45,925 nucleotides of DNA from Pseudomonas plecoglossicida NBRC 103162 = DSM 15088 (GTDB lineage Bacteria; Pseudomonadota; Gammaproteobacteria; Pseudomonadales; Pseudomonadaceae), in NCBI RefSeq assembly GCF_000730665.1, contig NZ_BBIV01000015.1:1-45925 (forward strand), written 5' to 3'. The notes beneath the pieces were generated by a model, which saw only the letters and a program-made list of their open reading frames with translations, made no database searches and had not been told where the DNA came from. The position numbers and the translations under genes were made by a program. How positions within the stretch are numbered: the first letter of the stretch is position 1; every line of letters starts with the position of its first letter. This document shows positions 15,644 through 25,072 of this stretch, piece after piece.

Positions 15644-15990
15644 CGTGTGCGTACTTTGTGTGTGAATCGTGGGTATTCGCTGTAGGCCTTGTACCAAGAG
15701 GTTTGCACTATTTTTCTGCGTCTTGCTGCCCCGGGGGGAAATTTTCGGGGGCGAACCCTAGCACAAAAAACGGCTCGGTCGAGGGGCATTCTGGCTGAGG
15801 TTGGCAGTGCCTGGTGCGCGACGTAGTATCCGCGGCAGATGTTGCCTTTTGGTTAAAGGGTAACCGTTGCGGCCTCATCGCCGGCAAGCCGGCTCCCACA
15901 GAGAGTGCCTGCGCTAAATCTGTGGGAGCCGGCTTGCCGGCGATGAAGCCGGAGCAGGCAGAACAAAGAACAACAATCGAAGGCAAGGCC
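15644..15990. other. Intergenic region between nrdA promoter and the RstA-like gene
   Basis: About 350 bases with a REP pair (15871-15950) and no supported gene. The plus frame is open from 15814 through the REP pair into the response regulator, but that part is REP sequence and not a real N-terminus. Confidence 0.5.
15871..15950. repeat. Inverted REP pair
   Basis: Two GCCGGCAAGCCGGC-type units facing each other (about 15871-15901 and 15920-15950), about 18 bases apart, 40 bases before the response-regulator start. Confidence 0.88.
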
Positions 15991-16689
15991 ATGGACCAAC
16001 CCGTAAACCGCATCCTGATCGTCGAGGACGACCAGCGCCTCGCCGAGCTTACCGCCGAATATTTGCAGGCCAATGGCTTCGATGTCGCGGTGGAAAGCGA
16101 TGGTGCCCGTGCCGCACGACGCATCGTCGACAGCCAGCCCGACCTGGTGATCCTTGACCTGATGTTGCCCGGCGAGGATGGCCTGAGCATCTGCCGCCGG
16201 GTGCGTAGCCAATACCCGGGCCCGATCCTCATGCTCACCGCGCGCAGTGACGAACTCGACCAAGTGCAGGGCCTGGACCTGGGCGCCGACGACTATGTCT
16301 GCAAGCCGGTACGGCCACGCCTGTTGCTGGCGCGGATCCAGGCACTGCTCAGGCGCAGCGAGCCGGCCCAGGGCAAGCTCCAGGACCTCGCCTTCGGCAA
16401 ACTGCGCATCGACCAGCGCTCGCGTGAAGCCTGGCTGGGCGAGCAGCTGATAGACCTGACCGGCGCCGAATTCGACCTGCTCTGGCTGTTGGCCAGCAAC
16501 GCCGGGCGGGTACTGACGCGCGAACAGATCTTCACTGCCCTGCGCGGTGTGGGCTATGACGGCCAGGACCGTTCCATCGACGTGCGTATCTCCAAGATCC
16601 GCCCGAAGATCGGCGACGATCCGATTCATCCTCGGCTGATCAAGACCCTGCGCAGCAAGGGCTACCTGTTCGTTGGCGACTCGCCATGA
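15991..16689 (+). CDS. OmpR/RstA-like response regulator
   Basis: A 232-residue response regulator: a receiver domain (residues 5-118; phosphoacceptor Asp56 in VILDLMLPGEDG, acidic pocket VEDDQ, Lys in CKPVRPRLL) and an OmpR-type winged helix (about 130-228). The ATG at 15991 follows AAGG at 7 bases and starts the conserved NRILIVEDDQRLAEL sequence. The kinase gene overlaps its end by ATGA. The pair is next to nrdA, as in P. aeruginosa, and resembles E. coli RstA/RstB, which is tied to PhoPQ signalling there; whether this holds here is unknown. Confidence 0.92.
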   Translation: MDQPVNRILIVEDDQRLAELTAEYLQANGFDVAVESDGARAARRIVDSQPDLVILDLMLPGEDGLSICRRVRSQYPGPILMLTARSDELDQVQGLDLGADDYVCKPVRPRLLLARIQALLRRSEPAQGKLQDLAFGKLRIDQRSREAWLGEQLIDLTGAEFDLLWLLASNAGRVLTREQIFTALRGVGYDGQDRSIDVRISKIRPKIGDDPIHPRLIKTLRSKGYLFVGDSP

Positions 16690-18293
16690 ACAACTCGATC
16701 TTCCTGCGGATCTATGGCGGAATGCTGGCCGTGCTGGTGCTGGTCGCCTTGCTTGGCGTGCTCAGCCTGCACCTGGTCAACGAAGTGCGCGCCGCCCAGC
16801 ACCGCGAGCGCTTGGCCCAGGGCACGTTCAGCCTGATGGCCGACAACCTGGCGCAACAGAACGAAACCGAACGCAAGCGCTCGCTGCTGATGTGGGAACG
16901 CCTGCTGGGCGTGCCGCTGGACCTGCAGCCGATGTCGACGCGCACCCTTGAAGGGGGCCAGCGCGCGCGCCTTTATCGTGGCCTGGTGGTGGTAGAGAAA
17001 ACCGGTCCACATGCCGCGCAGGTACTACGCAAGGTCGGCCAGGAAGACCTGCTGCTGGTGGCTGAAGTCAACCAGGTCAGCGAGCAACTGGCCCGGGCCA
17101 CCCTCTATCTGCTGGCCGATGAATTGGTGCGCTACCCGGTCACCGAGCAGCAGCAGCGCCTGGCGGACTTGAAACAGAGCAAGGGCTTCGGTTTTGGTGT
17201 CGCCCTGCAGCGCCTGGAGCGGGTTGGCCTGGACGATGACCAGCGGCGGCGCGTCGAGGAGGGCGACACGGTCATGGCGCTGGGCAAGGATGGCGATTCG
17301 GTTCGCGTGTTCGCCGGCCTGCCGGGCTCGCCCTGGGTGCTGGAAATCGGTCCGCTGTACCAGCTCAACCCCTATCCGCCACAGTTGCTGGTGCTCATCA
17401 CCTTCCTCGGCCTGTGCCTGATCGGCCTGGTGGTCTACTTGCTGGTACGCCAGCTGGAACGACGGGTGTCGGGGCTGGAAATGGCCGCCACGCGAATCGC
17501 CCAGGGCAGCCTGGAGACCCGCGTGCCGGCTGGCGATGCCGATTCGGTAGGGCGCCTGGCCGCAGCCTTCAATGGCATGGCCGAGCACCTGCAGCGCTCG
17601 CTGAACATGCAGCGCGAGCTGGTGCGGGCGGTGTCCCACGAATTGCGCACGCCAGTGGCGCGCCTGCGCTTCGGCCTGGAAATGATCGAGAGTGCCCCGA
17701 CCGAGCAGGCGCGTGCCAAGCATCTGGCGGGCATGGATGGCGACATCCAGGACCTCGACAAGCTGGTCGACGAGATGCTCACCTATGCGCGCCTCGAGCA
17801 GGGCGCACCGGCGTTGAAGTTCCAGCGGGTGGATCTGGAAGCCCTGCTCGACAGGGTGATCGAGGAGCTGGCGCCGCTGAACAGCAACGTCAGGCTGGTG
17901 CGCGGCGTGTGCGAGCTGCATGACGCTGACGGTGCCTGGGTCGAGGCCGAACTGCGCTACCTGCATCGCGCCCTGCAGAACCTGGTCGGCAATGCCTTGC
18001 GCTATGCCGCTTGCGAAGTACGCCTGAGCTACCAGTTGGGCCAGCAGCGCTGCCGTATCGATGTGGAAGACGATGGGCCGGGCATTCCTGAAGGCTTCTG
18101 GGACCGTATCTTCACCCCCTTCACTCGGCTTGACGACAGCCGCACGCGAGCTTCCGGCGGGCATGGCCTGGGCCTGTCGATCGTGCGACGGATCATTCAT
18201 TGGCATGCTGGCCGCGCCACGGTCGGGCGCAGCGAAGCGCTGGGAGGGGCTTGCTTTAGCCTCAACTGGCCGCGAGTGCAGGCGCCGCAGTAA
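16686..18293 (+). CDS. RstB-like sensor histidine kinase
   Basis: A 535-residue membrane kinase. TM1 is at about 9-30, then a periplasmic domain of about 200 residues, TM2 at about 233-255, HAMP, a HisKA domain with phospho-His318 in AVSHELRTPVARL, and a HATPase domain with NLVGNALRYA, DDGPGIP and GHGLGLSIVRRI. It starts with ATG overlapping the response-regulator stop (4 bases), so the two are translationally coupled. It presumably phosphorylates that regulator. The signal is unknown. Confidence 0.92.
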   Translation: MNNSIFLRIYGGMLAVLVLVALLGVLSLHLVNEVRAAQHRERLAQGTFSLMADNLAQQNETERKRSLLMWERLLGVPLDLQPMSTRTLEGGQRARLYRGLVVVEKTGPHAAQVLRKVGQEDLLLVAEVNQVSEQLARATLYLLADELVRYPVTEQQQRLADLKQSKGFGFGVALQRLERVGLDDDQRRRVEEGDTVMALGKDGDSVRVFAGLPGSPWVLEIGPLYQLNPYPPQLLVLITFLGLCLIGLVVYLLVRQLERRVSGLEMAATRIAQGSLETRVPAGDADSVGRLAAAFNGMAEHLQRSLNMQRELVRAVSHELRTPVARLRFGLEMIESAPTEQARAKHLAGMDGDIQDLDKLVDEMLTYARLEQGAPALKFQRVDLEALLDRVIEELAPLNSNVRLVRGVCELHDADGAWVEAELRYLHRALQNLVGNALRYAACEVRLSYQLGQQRCRIDVEDDGPGIPEGFWDRIFTPFTRLDDSRTRASGGHGLGLSIVRRIIHWHAGRATVGRSEALGGACFSLNWPRVQAPQ

Positions 18294-18296
18294 CGT

Positions 18297-18998
18297 TCAG
18301 ACGCTGATCAGGCTGAGCAAATGGCCGTCTTGCAGGCAGAATTGCCCTTCGATCTCGATGCCGTGCCGCCAATCGGACGACAGGTCGGTAAGCAGCCGCA
18401 GGCGGGCCGAACCCTTGGTGGACCATTCCAGCACTTCGGCGTGCTCGAAGTAGAAGCGTTGACGGGTCAAGGGGTAGAGGGTCTTGAACAGGCTTTCCTT
18501 GAGCGAGAACGTCAGGGTAACCGCCAGGCCAGGCTGGCTGCGGTCCAGGCGCTCGAGCTCGGTCGGTGTGAGTATTTCGCCCATCAACCGTTCAGCGCGC
18601 TCGTCGTCGAGCAGCGCTTCCTGATCCAGGCCGATCCCTCGACAGGCACCCGCAGTGGCCACCACAGCCGCCGCCCAGCCCTTGCCGTGGGTGATCGAAC
18701 CATGAATGCCCGCAGGCCAGATCGGCGAGCGATCTTCGTGGCTGCCGGGCACATGGTCGCGGCCATCCAGGCGCAGCAAGGCGGCGCGTGCGCAAACGCG
18801 ACCGGCCACGTATTCCGCCTGGCGCTTGGCCACGGAGCGTTGCAGGCTGGCGCTGGGCACGATGCCGGCGCGCTGGAAATCGTCGGCGGCCAGCAGCGCA
18901 GGGTCGAAGGCACAACTGACCAGTACCGCGCCAGGAAGAGAGCGGGGCAGGGGCCAGTGGTACTGAAGCGGGGCGCAGCAAGAAGGCAGTGTGTTCAT
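18297..18998 (-). CDS. pcpS: 4'-phosphopantetheinyl transferase (PcpS/EntD type)
   Basis: A 233-residue enzyme that transfers the phosphopantetheine arm of CoA to carrier proteins. Motifs are the central ITHGKGWAAAVVA, the Mg-binding GIGLDQEALL and the FSLKESLFKTLYPL (KExxxK) helix. Pseudomonads generally have a single PPTase of this type serving both fatty-acid ACP and siderophore NRPS carrier proteins, so it is probably essential. It is convergent with the RstB-like gene (3 bases between stops). Confidence 0.92.
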   Translation of the reverse strand: MNTLPSCCAPLQYHWPLPRSLPGAVLVSCAFDPALLAADDFQRAGIVPSASLQRSVAKRQAEYVAGRVCARAALLRLDGRDHVPGSHEDRSPIWPAGIHGSITHGKGWAAAVVATAGACRGIGLDQEALLDDERAERLMGEILTPTELERLDRSQPGLAVTLTFSLKESLFKTLYPLTRQRFYFEHAEVLEWSTKGSARLRLLTDLSSDWRHGIEIEGQFCLQDGHLLSLISV

Positions 18999-19055
18999 GG
19001 CGGGTATTGTGCCAGCCGAGGCGCCTGTGTGGGAGAAGGGGCTGCTGCGCAGCCC

Positions 19056-19075
19056 ATCGCCGGCTTGCCGGCGAT
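19056..19075. repeat. REP-derived 20-base palindrome
   Basis: ATCGCCGGCTTGCCGGCGAT, a perfect inverted repeat with a 2-base centre, preceded by a GGGCTGCTGCGCAGCCC hairpin. It lies 7 bases beyond the stop of the dienelactone-hydrolase-like gene and may end its transcript. Confidence 0.6.
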
Positions 19076-19082
19076 AGGTGCG

Positions 19083-19874
19083 TTACTTGAACGCCTGCTT
19101 GAAGAACGCTTGCATGTCCTTCCACGAACTCTCGTCCGCTGCCTTGTTGTAGCCTATGTCCGGCCCGCCATGCTCGCCATGGCTCAGGCGGTCGGCATCC
19201 GGGTTGGTGAAACCGTGCTTGGCCCCGGGAATACTGACGAACTCATACTTGACCTTGGCCGCGTCCATTTCAGCCTTGAACGCTGTGACCTGCTCCTCGG
19301 TGACCATGCTGTCCGCCGCACCGTGCTCCACCAGGATGTCGGCCCGCACCACGCCAGGCTTGGCCGGGGTCTGGGTGGCCAGCGGCCCGTGGAAGCTCAC
19401 CACACCGTCCAGTTTGTCGCCACGCCGCGCGGCATCAAGCACCACCTTGCCACCAAAGCAATAGCCTACGGCGCCCAGTTGATGCTTGTTGATGTTCGGC
19501 TGAAGCTTGAGCAACTCCAGGCCCGCCTCGAAGCGCTTGGCCGTTGCCTGCGGGTCCTTGGTGGCCTCTTGCATGAAGGCCTGGGCATCTTGTGGATGTT
19601 CGGTGTTCTTGCCATCGCCATACATGTCGATGGCCAGGGCGTTGTAACCCAAGGCCGCGAGGTCGCGGGCGCGGCGCTTGGCGTACTCGTTCAGCCCCCA
19701 CCATTCATGCACCACGATGATGCCGGGGCGTTTGCCTTCGACGGCATCGTCATAGGCGTAATAGCCGACAAGGCGCTTGCCGTCGGCATCCTGGTAAGGG
19801 ATTTCGCGGGTCACTACCGCCGCTTGGGCAAGCGCGGCGCTGCACATCAGGGTCACCGCCAGCAGGGCACGCAT
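19083..19874 (-). CDS. Dienelactone hydrolase family protein, exported
   Basis: A 263-residue alpha/beta hydrolase with an N-terminal signal peptide (MRALLAVTLMCSAALAQA). It has the dienelactone-hydrolase Cys nucleophile in GYCFGGKVVLDAA, VVHEWWGLNEY and the catalytic His in PGAKHGFTNPD. AAGGAG 8 bases before ATG 19874 decides the start over GTG 19883. Family members cleave lactones or esters; the export signal suggests a periplasmic role. It is divergent from oprH, with the PhoP repeats between them, so PhoP could affect both. Confidence 0.88.
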   Translation of the reverse strand: MRALLAVTLMCSAALAQAAVVTREIPYQDADGKRLVGYYAYDDAVEGKRPGIIVVHEWWGLNEYAKRRARDLAALGYNALAIDMYGDGKNTEHPQDAQAFMQEATKDPQATAKRFEAGLELLKLQPNINKHQLGAVGYCFGGKVVLDAARRGDKLDGVVSFHGPLATQTPAKPGVVRADILVEHGAADSMVTEEQVTAFKAEMDAAKVKYEFVSIPGAKHGFTNPDADRLSHGEHGGPDIGYNKAADESSWKDMQAFFKQAFK

Positions 19875-19904
19875 GTTCACCACTCCTTGTTTTGCACACG
19901 GTTC

Positions 19905-19943
19905 GTTCAGCCGCGGTTCAGCCAGGGTTCAGCCGCGGTTCAG
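19905..19943 (+). promoter_or_regulatory. Four GTTCAG half-sites at 11-base spacing (PhoP site of oprH)
   Basis: GTTCAG occurs at 19905, 19916, 19927 and 19938, each exactly 11 bases from the next, on the plus strand. PhoP binds direct hexamer repeats with 5-base spacers, and here there are two adjacent two-half-site boxes. The last repeat ends 11 bases before a TACTCT -10-like box (19955-19960), the standard position for a PhoP-activated promoter. The downstream genes are oprH-phoP-phoQ, which are autoregulated in P. aeruginosa. Confidence 0.85.
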
Positions 19944-20004
19944 GGGACCCTGCTTACTCTAGCCCCCAGACCGAAACAGTGCATTACAACTGGAGCAAGA
20001 ACCC

Positions 20005-20607
20005 ATGAAAACCTTCAACACACTGCTCGCCGCCCTGGCCGTTTGCGCCGCTGGGATGACCACCGCCCAGGCTGATGAAAACTTTGCCAGCCTGACCTAC
20101 GGCCAGACCAGCGACAAGGTACGCAAGTCCGGCCTGTTGCAAAGCAACACCGACCACCTGAACGCTGATGGCATCATCGGCAAGGACGACACCTGGGGTG
20201 TGCGCCTGGGCCGGATCAACGACCAGGGCCGCTACTACATGACCTATGACAACGTCTCGGGCGATCACAGCGGCCTCAAGCTGCGCCAGGAGAACCTGCT
20301 GGGCAGCTATGACCTGTTCCTGCCGGTGGGCGATACCACCAAGCTGTTCGGCGGCGGCAGCCTGGGCATGACCAAGCTGACCCAGGACTCGCCAGGGGCC
20401 AGCCGAGACAGTGATTACGGCTACGCGGTGGGCCTGCAGGCCGGTGTGATCCAGGAACTCACCGACAAGGCCTCGGTGGAGTTGGGCTACCGTTACCTGC
20501 AAAGCAACGCATCGACGGAAGTGGCGCCCAGCGGTGGGCCGAAGGCAGGCACCTTGCGCCTGACCAGCAGTGCCCAGACTTACCTGTCGGCGAACTACAA
20601 GTTCTGA
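20005..20607 (+). CDS. oprH: Outer membrane protein OprH (PhoP/Mg-regulated)
   Basis: A 200-residue protein with a 23-residue signal peptide (cleavage after TTAQA) and alternating beta-strand pattern ending in YKF, typical of an eight-stranded outer-membrane barrel. OprH binds LPS and stabilises the outer membrane when Mg is low. It is followed by phoP and phoQ, as in P. aeruginosa, and preceded by a PhoP repeat array. GGAG lies 10 bases before the ATG at 20005. A REP unit between oprH and phoP may set different transcript levels. Confidence 0.92.
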   Translation: MKTFNTLLAALAVCAAGMTTAQADENFASLTYGQTSDKVRKSGLLQSNTDHLNADGIIGKDDTWGVRLGRINDQGRYYMTYDNVSGDHSGLKLRQENLLGSYDLFLPVGDTTKLFGGGSLGMTKLTQDSPGASRDSDYGYAVGLQAGVIQELTDKASVELGYRYLQSNASTEVAPSGGPKAGTLRLTSSAQTYLSANYKF

Positions 20608-20630
20608 TGGGCGAGTCGCGTTATCCTCCA

Positions 20631-20678
20631 CTGGCCTCATCCCGCTTGTGGGAGCCGGCTTGCCGGCGATGAGGCCAG
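20631..20678. repeat. REP unit between oprH and phoP
   Basis: An inverted repeat CTGGCCTCAT / ATGAGGCCAG encloses one complete REP unit with the GCCGGCTTGCCGGC core. Inside the oprH-phoPQ operon it could attenuate transcription or protect the upstream oprH mRNA. Confidence 0.82.
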
Positions 20679-20706
20679 TCCAGGCAATACATGAAAGGAG
20701 CCCTGC

Positions 20707-21384
20707 ATGAAACTTCTGGTGGTCGAGGACGAAGCCCTGCTGAGGCACCACCTCCACACCCGCCTGAGCGAAAGTGGCCATGTGGTCGAAGCCGTGGCCA
20801 ATGCCGAAGAAGCCCTGTACCAGGCCGAGCAGTTCCATTTCGACCTGGCCATCATCGACCTGGGCCTGCCGGGCATGAGCGGCCTGGAGCTGATCGGCCG
20901 CCTGCGCAGCCAGGGCAAGGCCTTCCCCATTCTCATCCTTACCGCCCGTGGCAACTGGCAGGACAAGGTCGAAGGCCTGGCTGCCGGGGCCGACGATTAC
21001 CTGGTCAAGCCCTTCCAGTTCGAAGAGCTCGAAGCGCGGCTGAATGCCCTGCTGCGCCGTTCCAGCGGCTTCACCCAGTCGACCATCGCCGCAGGCCCGC
21101 TGGTGCTCGACCTCAACCGCAAGCAGGCGACCCTGGACGAGCAGCCCCTGGCGTTGACCGCCTACGAGTATCGCATCCTCGAATACCTCATGCGTCATCA
21201 CCAGCAGGTGGTGGCCAAGGAGCGGCTGATGGAACAGCTCTATCCAGGCGACGAAGAGCGTGACCCCAACGTCATCGAAGTGCTGGTCGGGCGCCTGCGC
21301 CGCAAGCTTGAGGGCGAGCACGGCTTCAAACCGATCGACACGGTACGTGGCCTGGGCTACCTGTTCACCGAGCGCTGCCGGTGA
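20707..21384 (+). CDS. phoP: Response regulator PhoP
   Basis: A 225-residue OmpR-family regulator: receiver domain with Asp51 in LAIIDLGLPGMSG, acidic VVEDE, Lys in LVKPFQFEELEARL, and a C-terminal winged helix (about 126-222). The start has AAAGGAG 6 bases upstream. It lies between oprH and phoQ and should bind the GTTCAG array upstream of oprH. PhoP controls outer-membrane and cationic-peptide resistance genes under low Mg. Confidence 0.96.
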   Translation: MKLLVVEDEALLRHHLHTRLSESGHVVEAVANAEEALYQAEQFHFDLAIIDLGLPGMSGLELIGRLRSQGKAFPILILTARGNWQDKVEGLAAGADDYLVKPFQFEELEARLNALLRRSSGFTQSTIAAGPLVLDLNRKQATLDEQPLALTAYEYRILEYLMRHHQQVVAKERLMEQLYPGDEERDPNVIEVLVGRLRRKLEGEHGFKPIDTVRGLGYLFTERCR

Positions 21385-22727
21385 TCCGCTCGCTGCGGGT
21401 GCGCCTGATGCTGGCGGCGGCGGTGCTGGCGCTGCTGTTCATGCTGGCGCTGCTGCCGGCCTTGCAGAAGGCCTTCAGCCTTGCACTTCAGGAATCGATC
21501 GAGCAGCGCCTGGCCTCCGATGTCACCACCTTGATCTCGGCAGCCCGCATCGAACATGGCCAACTGCAAATGCCGGCACTGCTGCCGGACGAACGCTTCA
21601 ACCTGCCGTATACCGGCCTGCTCGGCTACATTTTCGACCGCAACGGTCAGATGGTCTGGCGCTCGCGCGCCACCGCCGACCAGAACATCAACTATCAGCC
21701 GCGCTACGATGGCCGGGGCAATGAATTCGCCCGTATCCACCAGAACGATGGTGAAGAGTTCTTCGTCTATGACGTCGAGATCAAGCTGCTCGGCGGCCAG
21801 AGCGCGGCGTACAGCATCGTTGCCTTGCAGCCGGTGAGCGAGTACAAGCAGACCCTCGCCGGCTTGCGCGAAAAGCTTTACCTCGGTTTTGGCGCCGCCT
21901 TGCTGGCCCTGCTGGCGCTGCTGTGGGCCGGCCTGACCTGGGGCCTGCGGTCGCTGCGGCGGTTGAGCCGCGAGCTGGACGAAGTGGAGTCCGGCGCACG
22001 CGATGGGCTCAGTGCCGAACACCCGCGCGAGTTGCTGCGCCTGACCGGATCACTGAACCGCTTGCTGCGCAGCGAGCGTGAACAACGCCAACGCTACCGT
22101 GATTCGCTGGGCGACCTGGCGCACAGCCTGAAGACCCCACTGGCGGTGCTCCAGGGCGTGGGCGAAAGCCTGCAGCAGCGCGTCGGCGAGCGTGAGCAGG
22201 CGAGGGTGCTGCAGAGCCAGGTCGAACGCATGAGCCAGCAGATCGACTACCAACTGCAACGTGCCAGTCTGCGCAAGAGCGGCCTGGTACGCCACAGCGT
22301 GCAACTGCAACCGGTGCTGGAAAGCCTGTGCAGTACGCTGGCCAAGGTCTACCGCGACAAGCGGGTCGAGGCGCTGCTCGACGTGTCGGAGCAGGCGCAG
22401 GTACCGATGGAGCAGGGCGCCTTGCTGGAGTTGCTCGGCAACTTGCTGGAGAACGCCTATCGGCTGAGCCTGGGCCAGGTGCGGGTGAGCTTGCTGGAGT
22501 CGCCAGGGCAGCTGACGTTGTGTGTCGAGGATGACGGCCCCGGCGTGCCGGCGGACCAGCGACAGCGGATTCTCGAGCGGGGCGAGCGGCTGGACCGGCA
22601 GCATCCGGGGCAGGGGATCGGCCTGGCGGTGGTCAAGGACATCGTCGACAGTTATGACGCCGAGCTGAGCCTGGGAGAATCTTCGCTGGGCGGCGCCGCC
22701 TTCCGCATTACCTTTCATCTTGACTGA
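21381..22727 (+). CDS. phoQ: Sensor histidine kinase PhoQ
   Basis: A 448-residue kinase with GTG start overlapping the phoP stop by 4 bases. TM1 is at about 8-30, a PhoQ-type periplasmic sensor with acidic segments (HQNDGEEFFVYDVEI), TM2 at about 165-187, HAMP, phospho-His248 in GDLAHSLKTPLAV (the SLKTPL variant is typical of PhoQ), and a HATPase with NLLENAYR, DDGPGVP and GQGIGLAV. It senses divalent cations, cationic peptides or low pH and controls PhoP phosphorylation. Confidence 0.95.
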   Translation: MIRSLRVRLMLAAAVLALLFMLALLPALQKAFSLALQESIEQRLASDVTTLISAARIEHGQLQMPALLPDERFNLPYTGLLGYIFDRNGQMVWRSRATADQNINYQPRYDGRGNEFARIHQNDGEEFFVYDVEIKLLGGQSAAYSIVALQPVSEYKQTLAGLREKLYLGFGAALLALLALLWAGLTWGLRSLRRLSRELDEVESGARDGLSAEHPRELLRLTGSLNRLLRSEREQRQRYRDSLGDLAHSLKTPLAVLQGVGESLQQRVGEREQARVLQSQVERMSQQIDYQLQRASLRKSGLVRHSVQLQPVLESLCSTLAKVYRDKRVEALLDVSEQAQVPMEQGALLELLGNLLENAYRLSLGQVRVSLLESPGQLTLCVEDDGPGVPADQRQRILERGERLDRQHPGQGIGLAVVKDIVDSYDAELSLGESSLGGAAFRITFHLD

Positions 22728-22769
22728 AGGGTAGGCAGTGCCGGCGATAAGGCCAGTGAAACCTTGGTG

Positions 22770-22825
22770 GGCGGATTTCCGCCACCGCCCCCTGTTCAAA
22801 TTCCGCCACCGGGCGGAAATCCGCC
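22770..22825. promoter_or_regulatory. Candidate enhancer sites for a sigma-54 activator (DctD/MifR type)
   Basis: Two palindromes, GGCGGATTTCCGCC (22770-22783) and GGCGGAAATCCGCC (22812-22825), start to start 42 bases (four helical turns), with an extra TTCCGCC half-site at 22801. They lie about 80-135 bases upstream of the -24 element of the dctA sigma-54 promoter, the normal distance for bacterial enhancer-binding proteins. The DctD-family identity of the activator is inferred from known dctA control. Confidence 0.65.
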
Positions 22826-22903
22826 ATCGCCTACCTGCCAATACGCCCCCTCGTTGGGCATTTTCCTCTAGCAAATACGGCCTTCGCACCCTTGATGGGC
22901 ATT

Positions 22904-22920
22904 TTGGCATCGCCCTTGCT
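22904..22920 (+). promoter_or_regulatory. Sigma-54 promoter of dctA
   Basis: TTGGCATCGCCCTTGCT has the invariant GG (22906-22907) and GC (22918-22919) separated by exactly 10 bases and matches the RpoN consensus well. It lies about 135 bases before the dctA start. C4-dicarboxylate transport is a known RpoN-dependent function. Confidence 0.82.
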
Positions 22921-23050
22921 ATCTCCGTTGGCAGAGGCCTGCCCAGGCAGCTCGAACACAACGACAAATCCCTCCAGGTGCAGGAGGGTTAGCGATTCAG
23001 GTGCCCAACCACCCTGGGAAGGGTGAAGCCGGTACACTCGAGGAAAATGA

Positions 23051-24376
<1,326 letters not shown>

Positions 24377-24392
24377 GTCTGATGCCGGCATG

Positions 24393-24422
24393 AAAAAGGC
24401 GACCTTCGGGTCGCCTTTTTTT
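24393..24422. terminator. Terminator between dctA and sprT
   Basis: Stem AAAAAGGCGACC / GGTCGCCTTTTT with a TTCG-type tetraloop, followed by T. It ends dctA and, being symmetric, may also serve the convergent sprT. Confidence 0.93.
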
Positions 24423-24448
24423 GTGTCTGTTCGGGCGATAGGGCCCGA

Positions 24449-24943
24449 TCACTCAACCCGCGTCTCCCCGCTGTACACCAATATCTCCCGGCACCGCCGA
24501 CACAGATACCGCCGCCCCTGATGCACCAGCTTGTGCCGCTGCGCAGTAAACGGAAAATCACTCTCCGGACAAGGGCACCGATAGATGAACCGGGTCGCCA
24601 CGCGCCGCTGCACCTCATAGTTGTGACAGCGATTCGGTGGCAGCTCGTACACCCCGCGCATGATCAGCTGCCACTCCTCGCCATGGGCCTGGATGCGCTC
24701 ACCGAACAGTTGGTGGGCGACCAGGTGGGCCACCTCATGGGCGACGGTCTGGCGCAGGAAGTCTTCCTGGTTCTCGCGGTACAGCTGCAGGTTGAAGCGC
24801 AACAGGTTCTCGTGCAGGTGGGCGACGCCGGCTTTCTGGCCGCGCAGCTTGAAGCTCACCTGCGGGCGCGGGAAGGTACGTTTGAAAAAGGCTTCGGCTT
24901 GCTGGTAACAGGTTTCGACGCGTTGTTTGAGCAGCTCGGGCAT
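24449..24943 (-). CDS. sprT: SprT-family zinc metalloprotease-like protein
   Basis: A 164-residue protein with the HEVAHLVAH zinc-protease motif (HExxH) and a C-terminal zinc-ribbon with CPC and CRRC pairs (YRCPCPESDF and LCRRCREIL). This is the SprT domain architecture, shared with eukaryotic Spartan DNA-protein-crosslink proteases; the bacterial role is poorly known. Start 24943 is chosen because family homology begins at MPELLKQRVE; AGGAG lies 12 bases upstream, and an in-frame ATG at 24970 is the alternative. Convergent with dctA. Confidence 0.9.
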   Translation of the reverse strand: MPELLKQRVETCYQQAEAFFKRTFPRPQVSFKLRGQKAGVAHLHENLLRFNLQLYRENQEDFLRQTVAHEVAHLVAHQLFGERIQAHGEEWQLIMRGVYELPPNRCHNYEVQRRVATRFIYRCPCPESDFPFTAQRHKLVHQGRRYLCRRCREILVYSGETRVE

Positions 24944-25017
24944 GGCGGGGCAATTCTCCTGACCGGGCATTATGCCGGAACCTGCGCGAAGCTGCCGAGC
25001 CCACTGGTCAGCAGACA

Positions 25018-25049
25018 GCCAAAGGCCGCCTTGCGGCGGCCCCTGGCTT
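25018..25049 (-). terminator. Probable terminator of the Yip1-family gene
   Basis: Hairpin GCC-aaa-GGCCGCC / GGCGGCC-cct-GGC with a 4-base loop, 24 bases after the stop of the minus-strand membrane protein gene. The T-tract is short, so efficiency is uncertain. Confidence 0.55.
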
Positions 25050-25072
25050 TGATGCCCCAGTGTTGGTTGGAT

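Noticed and set aside
15814..15990. Upstream extension of the RstA-like gene
   Set aside because: The added codons translate REP sequence, and the family sequence with a good ribosome site starts at 15991.
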